NCBI GenBank assembly: GCA_017619815.1
Contig: JAFZRR010000008.1
Location: 1-16,364 of the forward strand
DNA from: Bacilli bacterium
Lineage (GTDB): Bacteria; Bacillota_I; Bacilli_A; RFN20; CAG-826
Length of the DNA: 16,364 nucleotides
Direction: 5' to 3'
The notes below the pieces were generated by a model. It was not told the origin of the DNA. It saw only the letters and a program-made list of their open reading frames with translations, and made no database searches. Positions within the stretch are counted from its first letter, which is position 1, and the number at the start of each line of letters is the position of its first letter. Below, piece by piece: positions 1-6,185 of this stretch. The position numbers and the translations under genes were made by a program.

Positions 1-578
1 CCTAAGTTTGTCGCCGCAATGGCGTCTTTAATTTGTTCAATTTCAAATTGAGATTTGACCATTCTTAAGGATGTGATGAATGGTTTGATATCTAATGTTG
101 AAAGTTGAGGATATTTCGCTTCGAGTTCATCGCGTAGCATAATTGTGCTTTGAGCGTCAGAAATTTTAACTTCTGGTGATAAGTCTAAGTACAATGTCGC
201 GATGGAACCATATTGGTTATTGGAATTAGTTAAAGCGAGATCGAGCATATTCGCGAAATTATCGCTGGAATAGACATTAGTTAAGCCACTTAATTGTTCA
301 GCTTCATCAAACGTTAATCTTCTTCCAGTCCACTTCTCTTTAACTTCGTTATATTCATCGATAAATAAGTAAGCTTTCTTTTCACCTAAGCCTTTAACAA
401 GCATAAGTGCGCTGTGTTCTTGAGTGATTCCGGTTAAATAGAAGAATGAATTGTTAACCACGAATGGATATGTTTCATCTTCGGAAGCAATTTTGCTTAC
501 ACCAGAAAAGATAACCGCGACGGAATTCTCTTTCATCATCGCGAAGAGATTTTCTCTTCTTCTTTCTAATTCATTCAT
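1..578 (-). CDS. Xaa-Pro aminopeptidase (aminopeptidase P-like), N-terminal part, cut by window edge
   Basis: Only the first 192 codons are present; the gene runs off the left edge, so the catalytic C-terminal pita-bread domain and its metal ligands are not visible. The visible part has the creatinase/aminopeptidase P N-terminal fold pattern: an opening MNELERRRENLF, a hydrophobic strand VAVIFSG, then FFYLTGI near residue 50, and the linker RMVKSQFEIEQIKDAI that in this family joins the N-terminal domain to the peptidase domain. The expected role is cytoplasmic removal of an N-terminal residue preceding proline. The ATG at 578 has an AAGGAG site 8-9 nt upstream, inside the end of the preceding mrp gene, whose TAG (582-584) lies 3 nt before this ATG, so translation is probably coupled. 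It is the third gene of a YigZ-Mrp-peptidase operon. Prolidase (PepQ) is the main alternative. Confidence 0.82.
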   Translation of the reverse strand, partial: MNELERRRENLFAMMKENSVAVIFSGVSKIASEDETYPFVVNNSFFYLTGITQEHSALMLVKGLGEKKAYLFIDEYNEVKEKWTGRRLTFDEAEQLSGLTNVYSSDNFANMLDLALTNSNNQYGSIATLYLDLSPEVKISDAQSTIMLRDELEAKYPQLSTLDIKPFITSLRMVKSQFEIEQIKDAIAATNL

Positions 579-581
579 ACA

Positions 582-1403
582 CTATTTCTCCTTTTTAATC
601 GCTTCCACTGCTGGGAGGATTTCATTAAGAACAACTTGTTCTACTTTGCCATTATCAACAAGGATTGTGTTTTCACTTACCAAAGGTAATTTAGCTAAGA
701 TATTGAAATTCATTTCTTTTGCGAAATCTTCTAAATGAGATTCACCAAAGAGATTAATTTGTTTGCCACAATCTGGACAGACAAGGTAAGACATGTTCTC
801 AATAACACCTAAGACTTTGATATTCATCATGTTGGCCATTTTAATGGCTTTGGTAACGATTAAACTCACCAAGTCTTGTGGTGATGTAACGATGATTAAA
901 TCATCGACTGGTAATTGTTGGAAAATTGTTAAAGCGACATCTCCAGTTCCTGGAGGCATATCGATTAATAAATAATCTAATTCTTCCCAAAGGACGTCTT
1001 CATAGAATTGTTTGATAAGTCCACCGAGAAGTGGTCCTCTCCAAACGATTGGATCGGAATCATTTTCCAATAAGCAGTTCGCGGAAATGACTTTAATTCC
1101 ACCATTTGTGACTAATGGATAAATTAGATTATCTTCGCCATAAGCTTTGTCTTTAATACCAAAGGCTTTTGGAATACTTGGACCAGTAATATCAGCATCT
1201 AAGATGCCGACTTTATAGCCTTGTCTATTTAAATAGACCGCTAATAAGGATGTGATATAGGATTTACCAACACCACCCTTACCAGATAAAACACCAATAA
1301 TCTTTTTGATTTTGGAACGTTCGTTTAATTTGGCTTTTTCAATTTTGCTACCACAGCTATCCGCTATGCCGCAATGTTCACAATCATGATTGCACTCTGC
1401 CAT
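582..1403 (-). CDS. mrp: Mrp/NBP35-family P-loop ATPase, Fe-S cluster carrier
   Basis: 273-residue MinD/Mrp-type P-loop protein. The deviant Walker A GKGGVGKS is at residues 41-48, DADITGPSIP at 69-78, a Walker B-like LLIDMPPGTGD at 145-155, and the CPDC pair (Cys209, Cys212) that bridges the dimer and holds a labile 4Fe-4S cluster in characterised homologues. The N-terminus carries Cys4, Cys8, Cys11 and Cys17; the last three match the CX2CX5C part of the NBP35 ferredoxin-like motif. From family knowledge it should bind ATP in the cytoplasm and deliver Fe-S clusters to apoproteins. The start has AAGGAG upstream, overlapping the TAA of the YigZ-like gene (stop at 1416-1418). Length is normal. 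The ATPase family call is firm; the client proteins are unknown. Confidence 0.93.
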   Translation of the reverse strand: MAECNHDCEHCGIADSCGSKIEKAKLNERSKIKKIIGVLSGKGGVGKSYITSLLAVYLNRQGYKVGILDADITGPSIPKAFGIKDKAYGEDNLIYPLVTNGGIKVISANCLLENDSDPIVWRGPLLGGLIKQFYEDVLWEELDYLLIDMPPGTGDVALTIFQQLPVDDLIIVTSPQDLVSLIVTKAIKMANMMNIKVLGVIENMSYLVCPDCGKQINLFGESHLEDFAKEMNFNILAKLPLVSENTILVDNGKVEQVVLNEILPAVEAIKKEK

Positions 1404-1415
1404 AACAATTACTCC

Positions 1416-1784
1416 TTATTCTATTCCTGCCGCTTTTAAGACTGCGACTCCGGATTGAACATACGTTCTTAGAAGTCTTCCAGCTCCTAATAATGTTCCA
1501 CCGAAGTATCTCACAACCACTAAAGCGGTTTTATTTAAGTCTTTCTTCAAGAGAAGTTCTAATAGAGGCCTTCCAGCAGTGCCTTTAGGTTCTCTATCAT
1601 CACATGATTTGGTTTTTTGATCGATGCGATAAGCATAGACAATGTGTCTTGCTTTAGAATGTTCCTTTTGAAGTTTTGCTAATTCTTTTTTGAATTCTTC
1701 AGGACTATTTATTGGTAACAAAATGGCGATGAATTTGCTTTTCATCACTTCGGTTGTTGCGGTAAATGTTCCTGTTAATTCCAT
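1416..1784 (-). CDS. Short YigZ/IMPACT (UPF0029) family protein
   Basis: 122 residues from the chosen start. The UPF0029 signatures are clear: CDDREPKGTAGRPLLELL at about 61-78 and VVVRYFGGTLLGAGRLLRTY at about 89-108. Bacterial YigZ-type proteins are usually about 200 residues with a second C-terminal domain (DUF1949); that domain is absent, and the gene ends cleanly with TAA just ahead of mrp, so this looks like a natural short form. Function is poorly known; eukaryotic IMPACT modulates GCN2 signalling, but no such role should be assumed here. Longer in-frame starts exist at 1802 and 1898, but a promoter ending at 1803 makes the ATG at 1784 (MELTGTF) the best choice. No Shine-Dalgarno precedes it, giving an approximately 12-nt leader. 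It is the first gene of the operon. Confidence 0.85.
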   Translation of the reverse strand: MELTGTFTATTEVMKSKFIAILLPINSPEEFKKELAKLQKEHSKARHIVYAYRIDQKTKSCDDREPKGTAGRPLLELLLKKDLNKTALVVVRYFGGTLLGAGRLLRTYVQSGVAVLKAAGIE

Positions 1785-1802
1785 ATTGTTTAGCGGTAGC
1801 AT

Positions 1803-1831
1803 AACATAAGTTATTGCTACAAATTGACCAA
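1803..1831 (-). promoter_or_regulatory. Sigma-A-type promoter for the YigZ-Mrp-peptidase operon
   Basis: On the minus strand, TTGGTC (plus coordinates 1826-1831), a 17-nt spacer and TATGTT (1803-1808) precede the ATG at 1784. The predicted transcript would start near 1796, leaving only about 12 nt of leader. The same -35 hexamer followed by AA occurs in the promoter at 5455-5483. This is inferred from sequence only; the -10 has one or two mismatches. Confidence 0.45.
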
Positions 1832-1870
1832 TAATTAGTGTATAGTTTTTTCTATAAGAAAGAAACAAAA

Positions 1871-2701
1871 ATGTTATTCGGAAAGAAAAATTGTACACAG
1901 TGCGGAAGTAAATACGACGTAGTTGAGCCTACTTGTCCCACATGTAAATGCAGGGATGCGAACTTCGAACAACTCGGAATTCCTAAAAACATCCTTTGGC
2001 TACCTACTTGGAAACAATTAGTTTGTTTTGCTATTGGACTTATTGGACTTAATTTAATTTCCATTATTGGATCAATATTTTTTGGTTGGTATGGACAAGA
2101 ACATTACATCACATATGTCACCGCAGTGAACGCTGTTCGATATGGCTTGTGCGCAATTGGTATTGCTTGCGTTTTAATCCACGACTATCACAAGTTCCCA
2201 CCGTTCCTTAAGAAATGGTATCCATGGGTCATTGGTATTGGCTTCGCTGTGGCGTTAGTTACCAGTTCAATGATGTACAACATTATCGTTAATCTTTTTC
2301 ACCCTACAACTGCGAACGAAAATCAACAGATTGTCAATCAAGTTATCGGCTCATTCCCATTTACATCAATCTTGTTATTAGCAATCTTAGGACCAATCGT
2401 TGAAGAATTCACATATCGTGTAGGCCTATATTCCTTCTTCAGAAGAATAAATAAATATATCGCATATGCGTTAACTATAGTTATTTTTGCTTTAATTCAC
2501 TTTGATTTCTTCGCAAAAGGCGATGATATGATCAATGAATTATTAAACCTACCAAGCTATATGATTTCCGGATTCTTACTCACTTTAGCGTATGAGAAAT
2601 TCGGTATCGCTTGCTCAGTTACCGCGCACATTGGAAATAACCTATACGGTGTATTAATGACTATTCTATTAAATATCATCAATAAGTATGTCGGACAATA
2701 G
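1871..2701 (+). CDS. Zinc-ribbon CPBP-family intramembrane metalloprotease
   Basis: 276 residues from the ATG at 1871; an upstream in-frame GTG at 1838 adds only a non-conserved extension. Residues 8-25 form a zinc ribbon (Cys8, Cys11, Cys22, Cys25). This is followed by hydrophobic segments at about 50-72, 88-104, 118-140, 164-177, 198-211, 230-240 and 252-270. The CPBP/ABI (type II CAAX protease-like) motifs are all present: Glu178-Glu179 with Arg183 (EExxxR), FxxxH ending at His210, and His253 with Asn256/Asn257. It is therefore probably an active membrane metalloprotease; substrates are unknown. The start has only a weak AAGAAAG upstream. It is first in an operon with TraX and thioredoxin, and its last 14 nt overlap traX. 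In other Bacillota, CPBP proteins act in bacteriocin immunity, prenyl-protein processing or stress responses; none is indicated here. Confidence 0.88.
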   Translation: MLFGKKNCTQCGSKYDVVEPTCPTCKCRDANFEQLGIPKNILWLPTWKQLVCFAIGLIGLNLISIIGSIFFGWYGQEHYITYVTAVNAVRYGLCAIGIACVLIHDYHKFPPFLKKWYPWVIGIGFAVALVTSSMMYNIIVNLFHPTTANENQQIVNQVIGSFPFTSILLLAILGPIVEEFTYRVGLYSFFRRINKYIAYALTIVIFALIHFDFFAKGDDMINELLNLPSYMISGFLLTLAYEKFGIACSVTAHIGNNLYGVLMTILLNIINKYVGQ

Positions 2702-3581
2702 TAACAGAAGTTGGACTTGCCTCTCAGGTTTTATCTTAAAAATCATCGCTTTTGTAACGATGACTTTTGACCATGTCGGCGCGATGCTTCAGATGAATGT
2801 TGGTGAGAACTATGCTTTAGCGATTGCGTTTAGAGTCATTGGTCGATTAGCATTACCGCTATTCTGTTTCTTAATTGCGGAAGGTTTTTATCATTCCAAG
2901 AAACCAGGTAATTATTTATTAAGATTAGGAATAATGGCCACTGTTATCGCTGGTGCGCATATCTTTATTTATTACACACCTTGGTTTGAAGGTATTAATT
3001 TACGTCCATATGGAAACATCTTTATGGATCTTTTACTTGGTGGATTAGCCATTCTTCTTTTAAAACAAAAGAAATGGTATTTCCAAATCCTTGCGGTTAT
3101 TCCATTTTTAATCGGTTTTGCGGCGTTTATCGCTTATTCTTTGGAACAAAGTGAGAATATCTTAATTCACTGGTTCCCGTTCTTCTTAAGACCACAATAC
3201 CACTTCTATTCCATAGGAATGATTATCTTGTACTATATCGCTCATCTATTTAAAGGAATGTATCTTAACTACTACAGCAATAAATCTGGTATTCCTGTGG
3301 AATCTTTAAGAGATACACAAATAGAAAGAAAAGCCTATAACCTCATCGCAATGGGCGTGCTCATAATATGGACATTAATTTACTATTTAGTGGGATGTAT
3401 GATTCCTCCTGAATGGGTGACTTGGGATGTTTTAATACAAAACGTCGCCATAGTTTCTGGAGCGTTTATTTTGCTATACAGTGGGAAGCGCGGTTATAAT
3501 GCTAAGTGGTTCCAGTATGGTAGTTATCTATATTACCCACTTCACTTATTAGTGATATTCGGAATCGGACTATTGTTATAA
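2688..3581 (+). CDS. TraX-like integral membrane acyltransferase
   Basis: 297-residue polytopic membrane protein matching the TraX family: LKIIAFVTMTFDHVGAML at about 17-34 with Asp28-His29, then RVIGRLALPLFCFLIAEGF at about 49-67, and the closing YPLHLLVIFGI at about 283-293. Eight or more hydrophobic segments are visible. F-plasmid TraX N-acetylates pilin, but chromosomal copies are common in Bacillota without conjugation genes, and there are none in this window; the acceptor is unknown, possibly a surface peptide or glycan. The ATG lies inside the end of the CPBP gene (14-nt overlap) and has no strong Shine-Dalgarno, so translational coupling is likely. A thioredoxin follows after 12 nt. 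The family call is strong; the reaction is inferred. Confidence 0.88.
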   Translation: MSDNSNRSWTCLSGFILKIIAFVTMTFDHVGAMLQMNVGENYALAIAFRVIGRLALPLFCFLIAEGFYHSKKPGNYLLRLGIMATVIAGAHIFIYYTPWFEGINLRPYGNIFMDLLLGGLAILLLKQKKWYFQILAVIPFLIGFAAFIAYSLEQSENILIHWFPFFLRPQYHFYSIGMIILYYIAHLFKGMYLNYYSNKSGIPVESLRDTQIERKAYNLIAMGVLIIWTLIYYLVGCMIPPEWVTWDVLIQNVAIVSGAFILLYSGKRGYNAKWFQYGSYLYYPLHLLVIFGIGLLL

Positions 3582-3593
3582 AGGAGAAATATT

Positions 3594-3902
3594 ATGATTA
3601 TTCATGTCGATAATTTAAATGATTTCAACGAAAAGATTGCTTCAGGTAGAGTTCTTGTTGATTTCTACGCCACTTGGTGTGGACCATGCAAAATGCTCGC
3701 TCCAATCTTAGAAGAAGTCGATGAAAGAAAAGAAGCTGGCGATTTATTAATCGTCAAGATCGATGTTGATGAAGCTGGCGAAATCGCTGCGAGATTTGGT
3801 ATTCAAAGCATTCCAACATTAATTCTTTTTGAAAACGGCAAAGCTGTGAAGAATGCTTTAGGTTATATGCCAAAGCCACAATTATTGAATTTCTTAAAAT
3901 AA
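3594..3902 (+). CDS. trxA: Thioredoxin
   Basis: 102-residue single-domain thioredoxin of normal length. The redox motif WCGPC is at residues 28-32 inside VDFYATWCGPCKMLAP, the cis-proline is in SIPTLILF (Pro74), and the terminal amphipathic helix is present. It should act as a cytoplasmic dithiol reductant for ribonucleotide reductase, peroxidases and other partners; no signal peptide or membrane anchor is seen. The AAGGAG site 8 nt before the ATG is strong. It is third in the CPBP-TraX-Trx operon. No obvious terminator lies between its stop and the tRNA promoter 5 nt downstream, so read-through into the tRNA is possible. No thioredoxin reductase gene is in the window. Confidence 0.96.
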   Translation: MIIHVDNLNDFNEKIASGRVLVDFYATWCGPCKMLAPILEEVDERKEAGDLLIVKIDVDEAGEIAARFGIQSIPTLILFENGKAVKNALGYMPKPQLLNFLK

Positions 3903-3906
3903 AAAA

Positions 3907-3936
3907 TTGAAACTATTTAATGCGGTGTTATATAAT
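3907..3936 (+). promoter_or_regulatory. Strong promoter of the tRNA-Gly gene
   Basis: TTGAAA (3907-3912), an 18-nt spacer and a perfect TATAAT (3931-3936) lie 12 nt upstream of the tRNA 5' end, giving a predicted start near 3943. The -10 box is at the centre of an imperfect palindrome: GCGGTGTTAT at 3922-3931 and ATAACTACCGC at 3935-3945. Confidence 0.82.
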
Positions 3937-3948
3937 AACTACCGCTAT

Positions 3949-4022
3949 GCAGGTGTAGTTCAGTGGTAGAACACTAGCCTTCCAAGCTAGTTATGCGGGT
4001 TCGATTCCCGTCACCTGCTCCA
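3949..4022 (+). tRNA. tRNA-Gly (anticodon UCC)
   Basis: 74 nt including an encoded CCA end. The acceptor stem GCAGGTG pairs with CACCTGC, followed by a U discriminator typical of bacterial tRNA-Gly. The D-arm is GTTC...GAAC. The anticodon stem is CTAGC/GCTAG with loop CTTCCAA, giving anticodon TCC at 3981-3983. The T-arm is GCGGG/CCCGT with loop TTCGATT. It reads GGA and by wobble GGG. It stands alone, with its own promoter and a terminator just downstream. No duplicated 3'-end sequence that would mark an integrated element was seen elsewhere in the window. Confidence 0.97.
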
Positions 4023-4033
4023 GAATAAAAAAC

Positions 4034-4060
4034 AAATGTCCAGTTATGGGCATTTTTATT
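4034..4060 (+). terminator. Rho-independent terminator after tRNA-Gly
   Basis: AAATGTCC (4034-4041) pairs with GGGCATTT (4048-4055) over 8 bp with one G-U pair and a 6-nt loop, followed by TTATT. It lies 12 nt past the tRNA CCA end. Confidence 0.75.
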
Positions 4061-4084
4061 ATAATTGGTAAGGAGAAATTGATT

Positions 4085-4414
4085 ATGACACCTATTGAAA
4101 TTGCCGTTTTGGTATTATCAAGTGTGGACGCCTTATGCTGCGTCGTTTGCCGTGTCCCACAAATTGTGAGACTTATTAAATTAAAAGAGTCACAGGCTAT
4201 ATCCATCCCATTTTGGGCCTGCAACATCTTATCTTGTGTGATGTGTATTACTGCTTATTCATTGCAGTTATCCATTGGTAATATCGCTATGGTTATCTTC
4301 TTATGCTCCGCTTCGATGAACCTCATCTTAAATACTTTGACACTCATCTTAGTGCAAAAATATCGTAAAAGAGCGAAAGCTAATCAAGAAAACGTAGAAG
4401 ACCAAAAACAATAG
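4085..4414 (+). CDS. PQ-loop / SemiSWEET-like membrane transporter
   Basis: 109 residues with three hydrophobic segments (about 5-22, 43-61, 65-91) and a charged tail. The PQ-loop signature is in the first helix-loop: RVPQIVRLIKLKESQAISI, with Pro25-Gln26. A single three-helix bundle of this size is typical of bacterial SemiSWEETs, which dimerise to carry sugars or small metabolites; the substrate here is unknown. The ATG at 4085 is chosen because TAAGGAG lies 9 nt upstream; the in-frame ATG at 4046 is inside the tRNA terminator loop and is unlikely. The last 35 nt overlap, tail to tail, the end of the opposite-strand nucleosidase-like gene. No clear promoter is seen between the terminator and the gene. 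Confidence 0.82.
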   Translation: MTPIEIAVLVLSSVDALCCVVCRVPQIVRLIKLKESQAISIPFWACNILSCVMCITAYSLQLSIGNIAMVIFLCSASMNLILNTLTLILVQKYRKRAKANQENVEDQKQ

Positions 4415-5048
4415 TTTGTAGTTTCTTATTAACCACTAAAACATTATCGTCATATAAAGTACCTCTTAGTTCGTTATTCGAAATGATTCGATAAGCGATA
4501 CAAGGGGTTTTCTTTTCTTTACATACTTTGTATATCGCGATAGTTTCCATATCTTCACATAAGTGATGATATTTCTTTTCTAACGCATTAATAACTTTTA
4601 CATCTTTAGTGAAAAAATCACCAGAAAGCGTCTTTCCATGACGAACAACACAATCGATATTTGCTTGTTCAATTAGTTTAGATAATTTTTCATCACCTTT
4701 AATGATTAAATTGGTTTCTTCAATTGTGTTCCAATTAAAAACCGGGGAATTATTCATGATATAACCACCGTGATAGATGGCTTCATCACAAATGACGATG
4801 TCTCCGTCATTAATGTCGAGGGTATGTCCCCCAGCGGTTCCAATATTAATTACGATATCTGGACGAATATTTTCAATTAGAGAGTATGTTGCAGTTAAAG
4901 AATTGATAATACCAACGCCCACAACGGCAGTATAAACCTCATTTTTGGTCATTTTCTTAAAGAAATAACCACCATTTTTCTCCGCTTTAAGCAATTCGTT
5001 AAGAACGGAGATTTCTTTTTCTAATGCGCCTAAAATCAATATTTTCAT
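4380..5048 (-). CDS. MTA/SAH nucleosidase-like PNP/UDP phosphorylase-family protein with altered catalytic residue
   Basis: 222 residues, normal for the family. It opens MKILILGALEKEI, keeping the Glu12 equivalent of E. coli MtnN. It also has INIGTAGG near 67-74, GDIVICDEAIYH near 82-93, LSGDFF near 141-146, and Asp166-Met167-Glu168, matching the ribose-binding EME of MtnN. At the position of the general acid Asp197 (RAISD in E. coli) the sequence is RIISN, so Asn191 replaces Asp; the codon is AAT. In active nucleosidases that Asp protonates the leaving adenine, so this protein may be inactive, act as a sensor, or use a different base or mechanism. No Shine-Dalgarno is present; the ATG is 7 nt past the TAA of the HTH-like gene, suggesting coupling. 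Its 3' end overlaps the PQ-loop gene by 35 bp. Confidence 0.78.
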   Translation of the reverse strand: MKILILGALEKEISVLNELLKAEKNGGYFFKKMTKNEVYTAVVGVGIINSLTATYSLIENIRPDIVINIGTAGGHTLDINDGDIVICDEAIYHGGYIMNNSPVFNWNTIEETNLIIKGDEKLSKLIEQANIDCVVRHGKTLSGDFFTKDVKVINALEKKYHHLCEDMETIAIYKVCKEKKTPCIAYRIISNNELRGTLYDDNVLVVNKKLQTIVFGLLRFLD

Positions 5049-5055
5049 ATAACTA

Positions 5056-5448
5056 TTAATAAATTAACGAATCACTATATCCACGTTCTTCTAAATACTT
5101 ATTAAGAACGTCTAAATCATATATTTGATTCTCAATGCAATATCTGATGATAAGTGCGTATTCAGAAGAAGACGCTAAAGTATATCCAGCTTTCTTAAGT
5201 AAGTATTTACATTCGCGGTTATTCGCATGTAAGACAAAAACTATTTTAATAATTGTTTGAAGAGAAGGATTAACCTTACCAGATATGATCAAAGACCAAT
5301 GTTGTCTAGTGATATTAGCCTTGTTATATAAATTGGAATTCTTGTCAAAACCATACTTATCCATAAGTGAATATAAATAAGTGACAAAATCAGAGGCTTT
5401 CTCTTCGTTTTTGCGATGTTTCTTTATAAAAGAATCTAAATCTTCCAT
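5056..5448 (-). CDS. Small HTH-type protein, probable regulator
   Basis: 130 residues from the ATG at 5448. The middle holds a probable XRE-like helix-turn-helix: LYNKANITRQHWSLIISG at about 40-57, followed by NPSLQTIIKIVFVL. The C-terminal half (LLKKAGYTLASSSEYALI, then a YDLDVLNKYLEE helix) resembles, from memory, a Bacillota HTH family with the pattern LLKKAGYxLSxSSKFD that often sits beside macro-domain or nucleotide-processing genes. The in-frame ATG at 5574 is rejected because a promoter with its -10 at 5455-5460 lies between it and 5448. There is no Shine-Dalgarno; the predicted transcript starts at or next to the ATG. It is probably co-transcribed with the nucleosidase-like gene and may autoregulate through the inverted repeat at 5464-5480. 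DNA binding is inferred. Confidence 0.66.
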   Translation of the reverse strand: MEDLDSFIKKHRKNEEKASDFVTYLYSLMDKYGFDKNSNLYNKANITRQHWSLIISGKVNPSLQTIIKIVFVLHANNRECKYLLKKAGYTLASSSEYALIIRYCIENQIYDLDVLNKYLEERGYSDSLIY

Positions 5449-5454
5449 ATTTCT

Positions 5455-5483
5455 ATTATAAATGTCAATTGCGACTTGACCAA
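5455..5483 (-). promoter_or_regulatory. Promoter of the HTH-nucleosidase pair, giving a leaderless transcript
   Basis: On the minus strand, TTGGTC (5478-5483), a 17-nt spacer and a perfect TATAAT (5455-5460). Only AGAAAT separates the -10 from the ATG at 5448, so the transcript should begin at or within a base or two of the start codon. Confidence 0.7.
5464..5480. promoter_or_regulatory. Candidate operator: inverted repeat in the divergent promoter region
   Basis: GTCAA (5464-5468), 7 nt, then TTGAC (5476-5480): a perfect 5-bp inverted repeat. On the minus strand it fills almost exactly the space between the -35 and -10 boxes of the HTH gene promoter, and it lies 54 nt upstream of the divergent HD-domain gene. 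A dimeric HTH protein bound here would block the minus-strand promoter and could affect the plus-strand one. Short repeats arise by chance, so this rests on position. Confidence 0.45.
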
Positions 5484-5533
5484 ATCCATATTTAATTCCG
5501 CTAAAGTATAGGTGCCTTGAGGAGGAAAGAAAT

Positions 5534-6172
5534 ATGGCAATATTAAAAGACATCATCAAAGAGAAATTGATCAAAAACGGTAAAGATTTGAAGAACGTTT
5601 CCGAAAAAGAAATCGCCTATCAAATCGCATTGTATGCGCATAGAAATCAATATCGCGTCGATGGAACAAAATACTTCAGTCACCCACTATCGATGGCAAA
5701 GACGTATTTAGATATTTTCTATGAGAGTAGCGAATCACCTTATACCTCAGAAGCGATGAAAGATAATGGCCTTCCACACTTCGGAGTCATGGAAGTCATC
5801 TTCCTTCACGATGTGGTCGAAGATACTGAATACACACTTAAGGACATTAAAGAGGTTTATGAAGAGTTTGACTGCGGTTGGTTCTATAACGAATTCATCT
5901 CTAGACCACTCAAGCTCATTACCCACAACAAAGAAGAAAGTAACGAAACATATATGGATAAATTATTAGATGATCCAATTGCGTCACTAGTGAAGATGTT
6001 TGACTCTATGGATAATCTCAATGTCTTCTCATTAACAAAGTTTGGTGATTATGAGTATGAGAGAGCAAAAAGATATCTAAATAACATCAAAAGAATTAAT
6101 GACAGATATCACTATATCGAAAAGATAAATAACTATCGTGAAGATATCGGATTAAAAGAAAAAAGGACTTAA
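5534..6172 (+). CDS. Small alarmone hydrolase-like (Mesh1/SpoT-type) HD-domain protein
   Basis: 212 residues carrying a RelA/SpoT hydrolase-type HD domain and no synthetase, TGS or ACT domain. It has the ordered signature of the (p)ppGpp hydrolase site: AHRNQYRVDGTKYFSHP (residues 35-51, with Arg41 and His50), LHDVVEDT (91-98, with His92, Asp93, Glu96, Asp97) and VKMFDSMDNL (153-162, with Asp157 and Asn161). These align with His53, His77-Asp78, Glu81-Asp82, Asp144 and Asn148 of Rel from Streptococcus equisimilis. The site looks intact, so Mn-dependent removal of the 3' diphosphate from ppGpp, or a related nucleotide reaction, is the likely role. A very strong GAGGAGG precedes the ATG. It is divergent from the HTH-nucleosidase pair across 85 nt; its own promoter is not clear. 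Confidence 0.8.
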   Translation: MAILKDIIKEKLIKNGKDLKNVSEKEIAYQIALYAHRNQYRVDGTKYFSHPLSMAKTYLDIFYESSESPYTSEAMKDNGLPHFGVMEVIFLHDVVEDTEYTLKDIKEVYEEFDCGWFYNEFISRPLKLITHNKEESNETYMDKLLDDPIASLVKMFDSMDNLNVFSLTKFGDYEYERAKRYLNNIKRINDRYHYIEKINNYREDIGLKEKRT

Positions 6173-6185
6173 TGCCCTTCTTTTT
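6163..6185. terminator. Weak bidirectional hairpin between convergent genes
   Basis: AAGGAC (6163-6168) and GCCCTT (6174-6179) form a 6-bp stem with one A-C mismatch, flanked by an A-run on the left and CTTTTT on the right, so it could work on both strands. The TAA of the HD-domain gene lies in the loop. Confidence 0.42.

Noticed and set aside
451..738. 95-codon plus-strand frame across the peptidase-mrp junction.
   Set aside because: It is antisense to two well-supported genes and shows no domain or SD.
2688..3581. Conjugative element suggested by the TraX homologue.
   Set aside because: No relaxase, coupling protein, pilin or type IV secretion gene is in the window, and TraX-like genes are common on Bacillota chromosomes.
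3949..4022. tRNA-Gly as the attachment site of a genomic island carrying the nucleosidase-HTH-HD cluster.
   Set aside because: No integrase and no second copy of the tRNA 3' end were found, and base composition and gene style do not change across the region.
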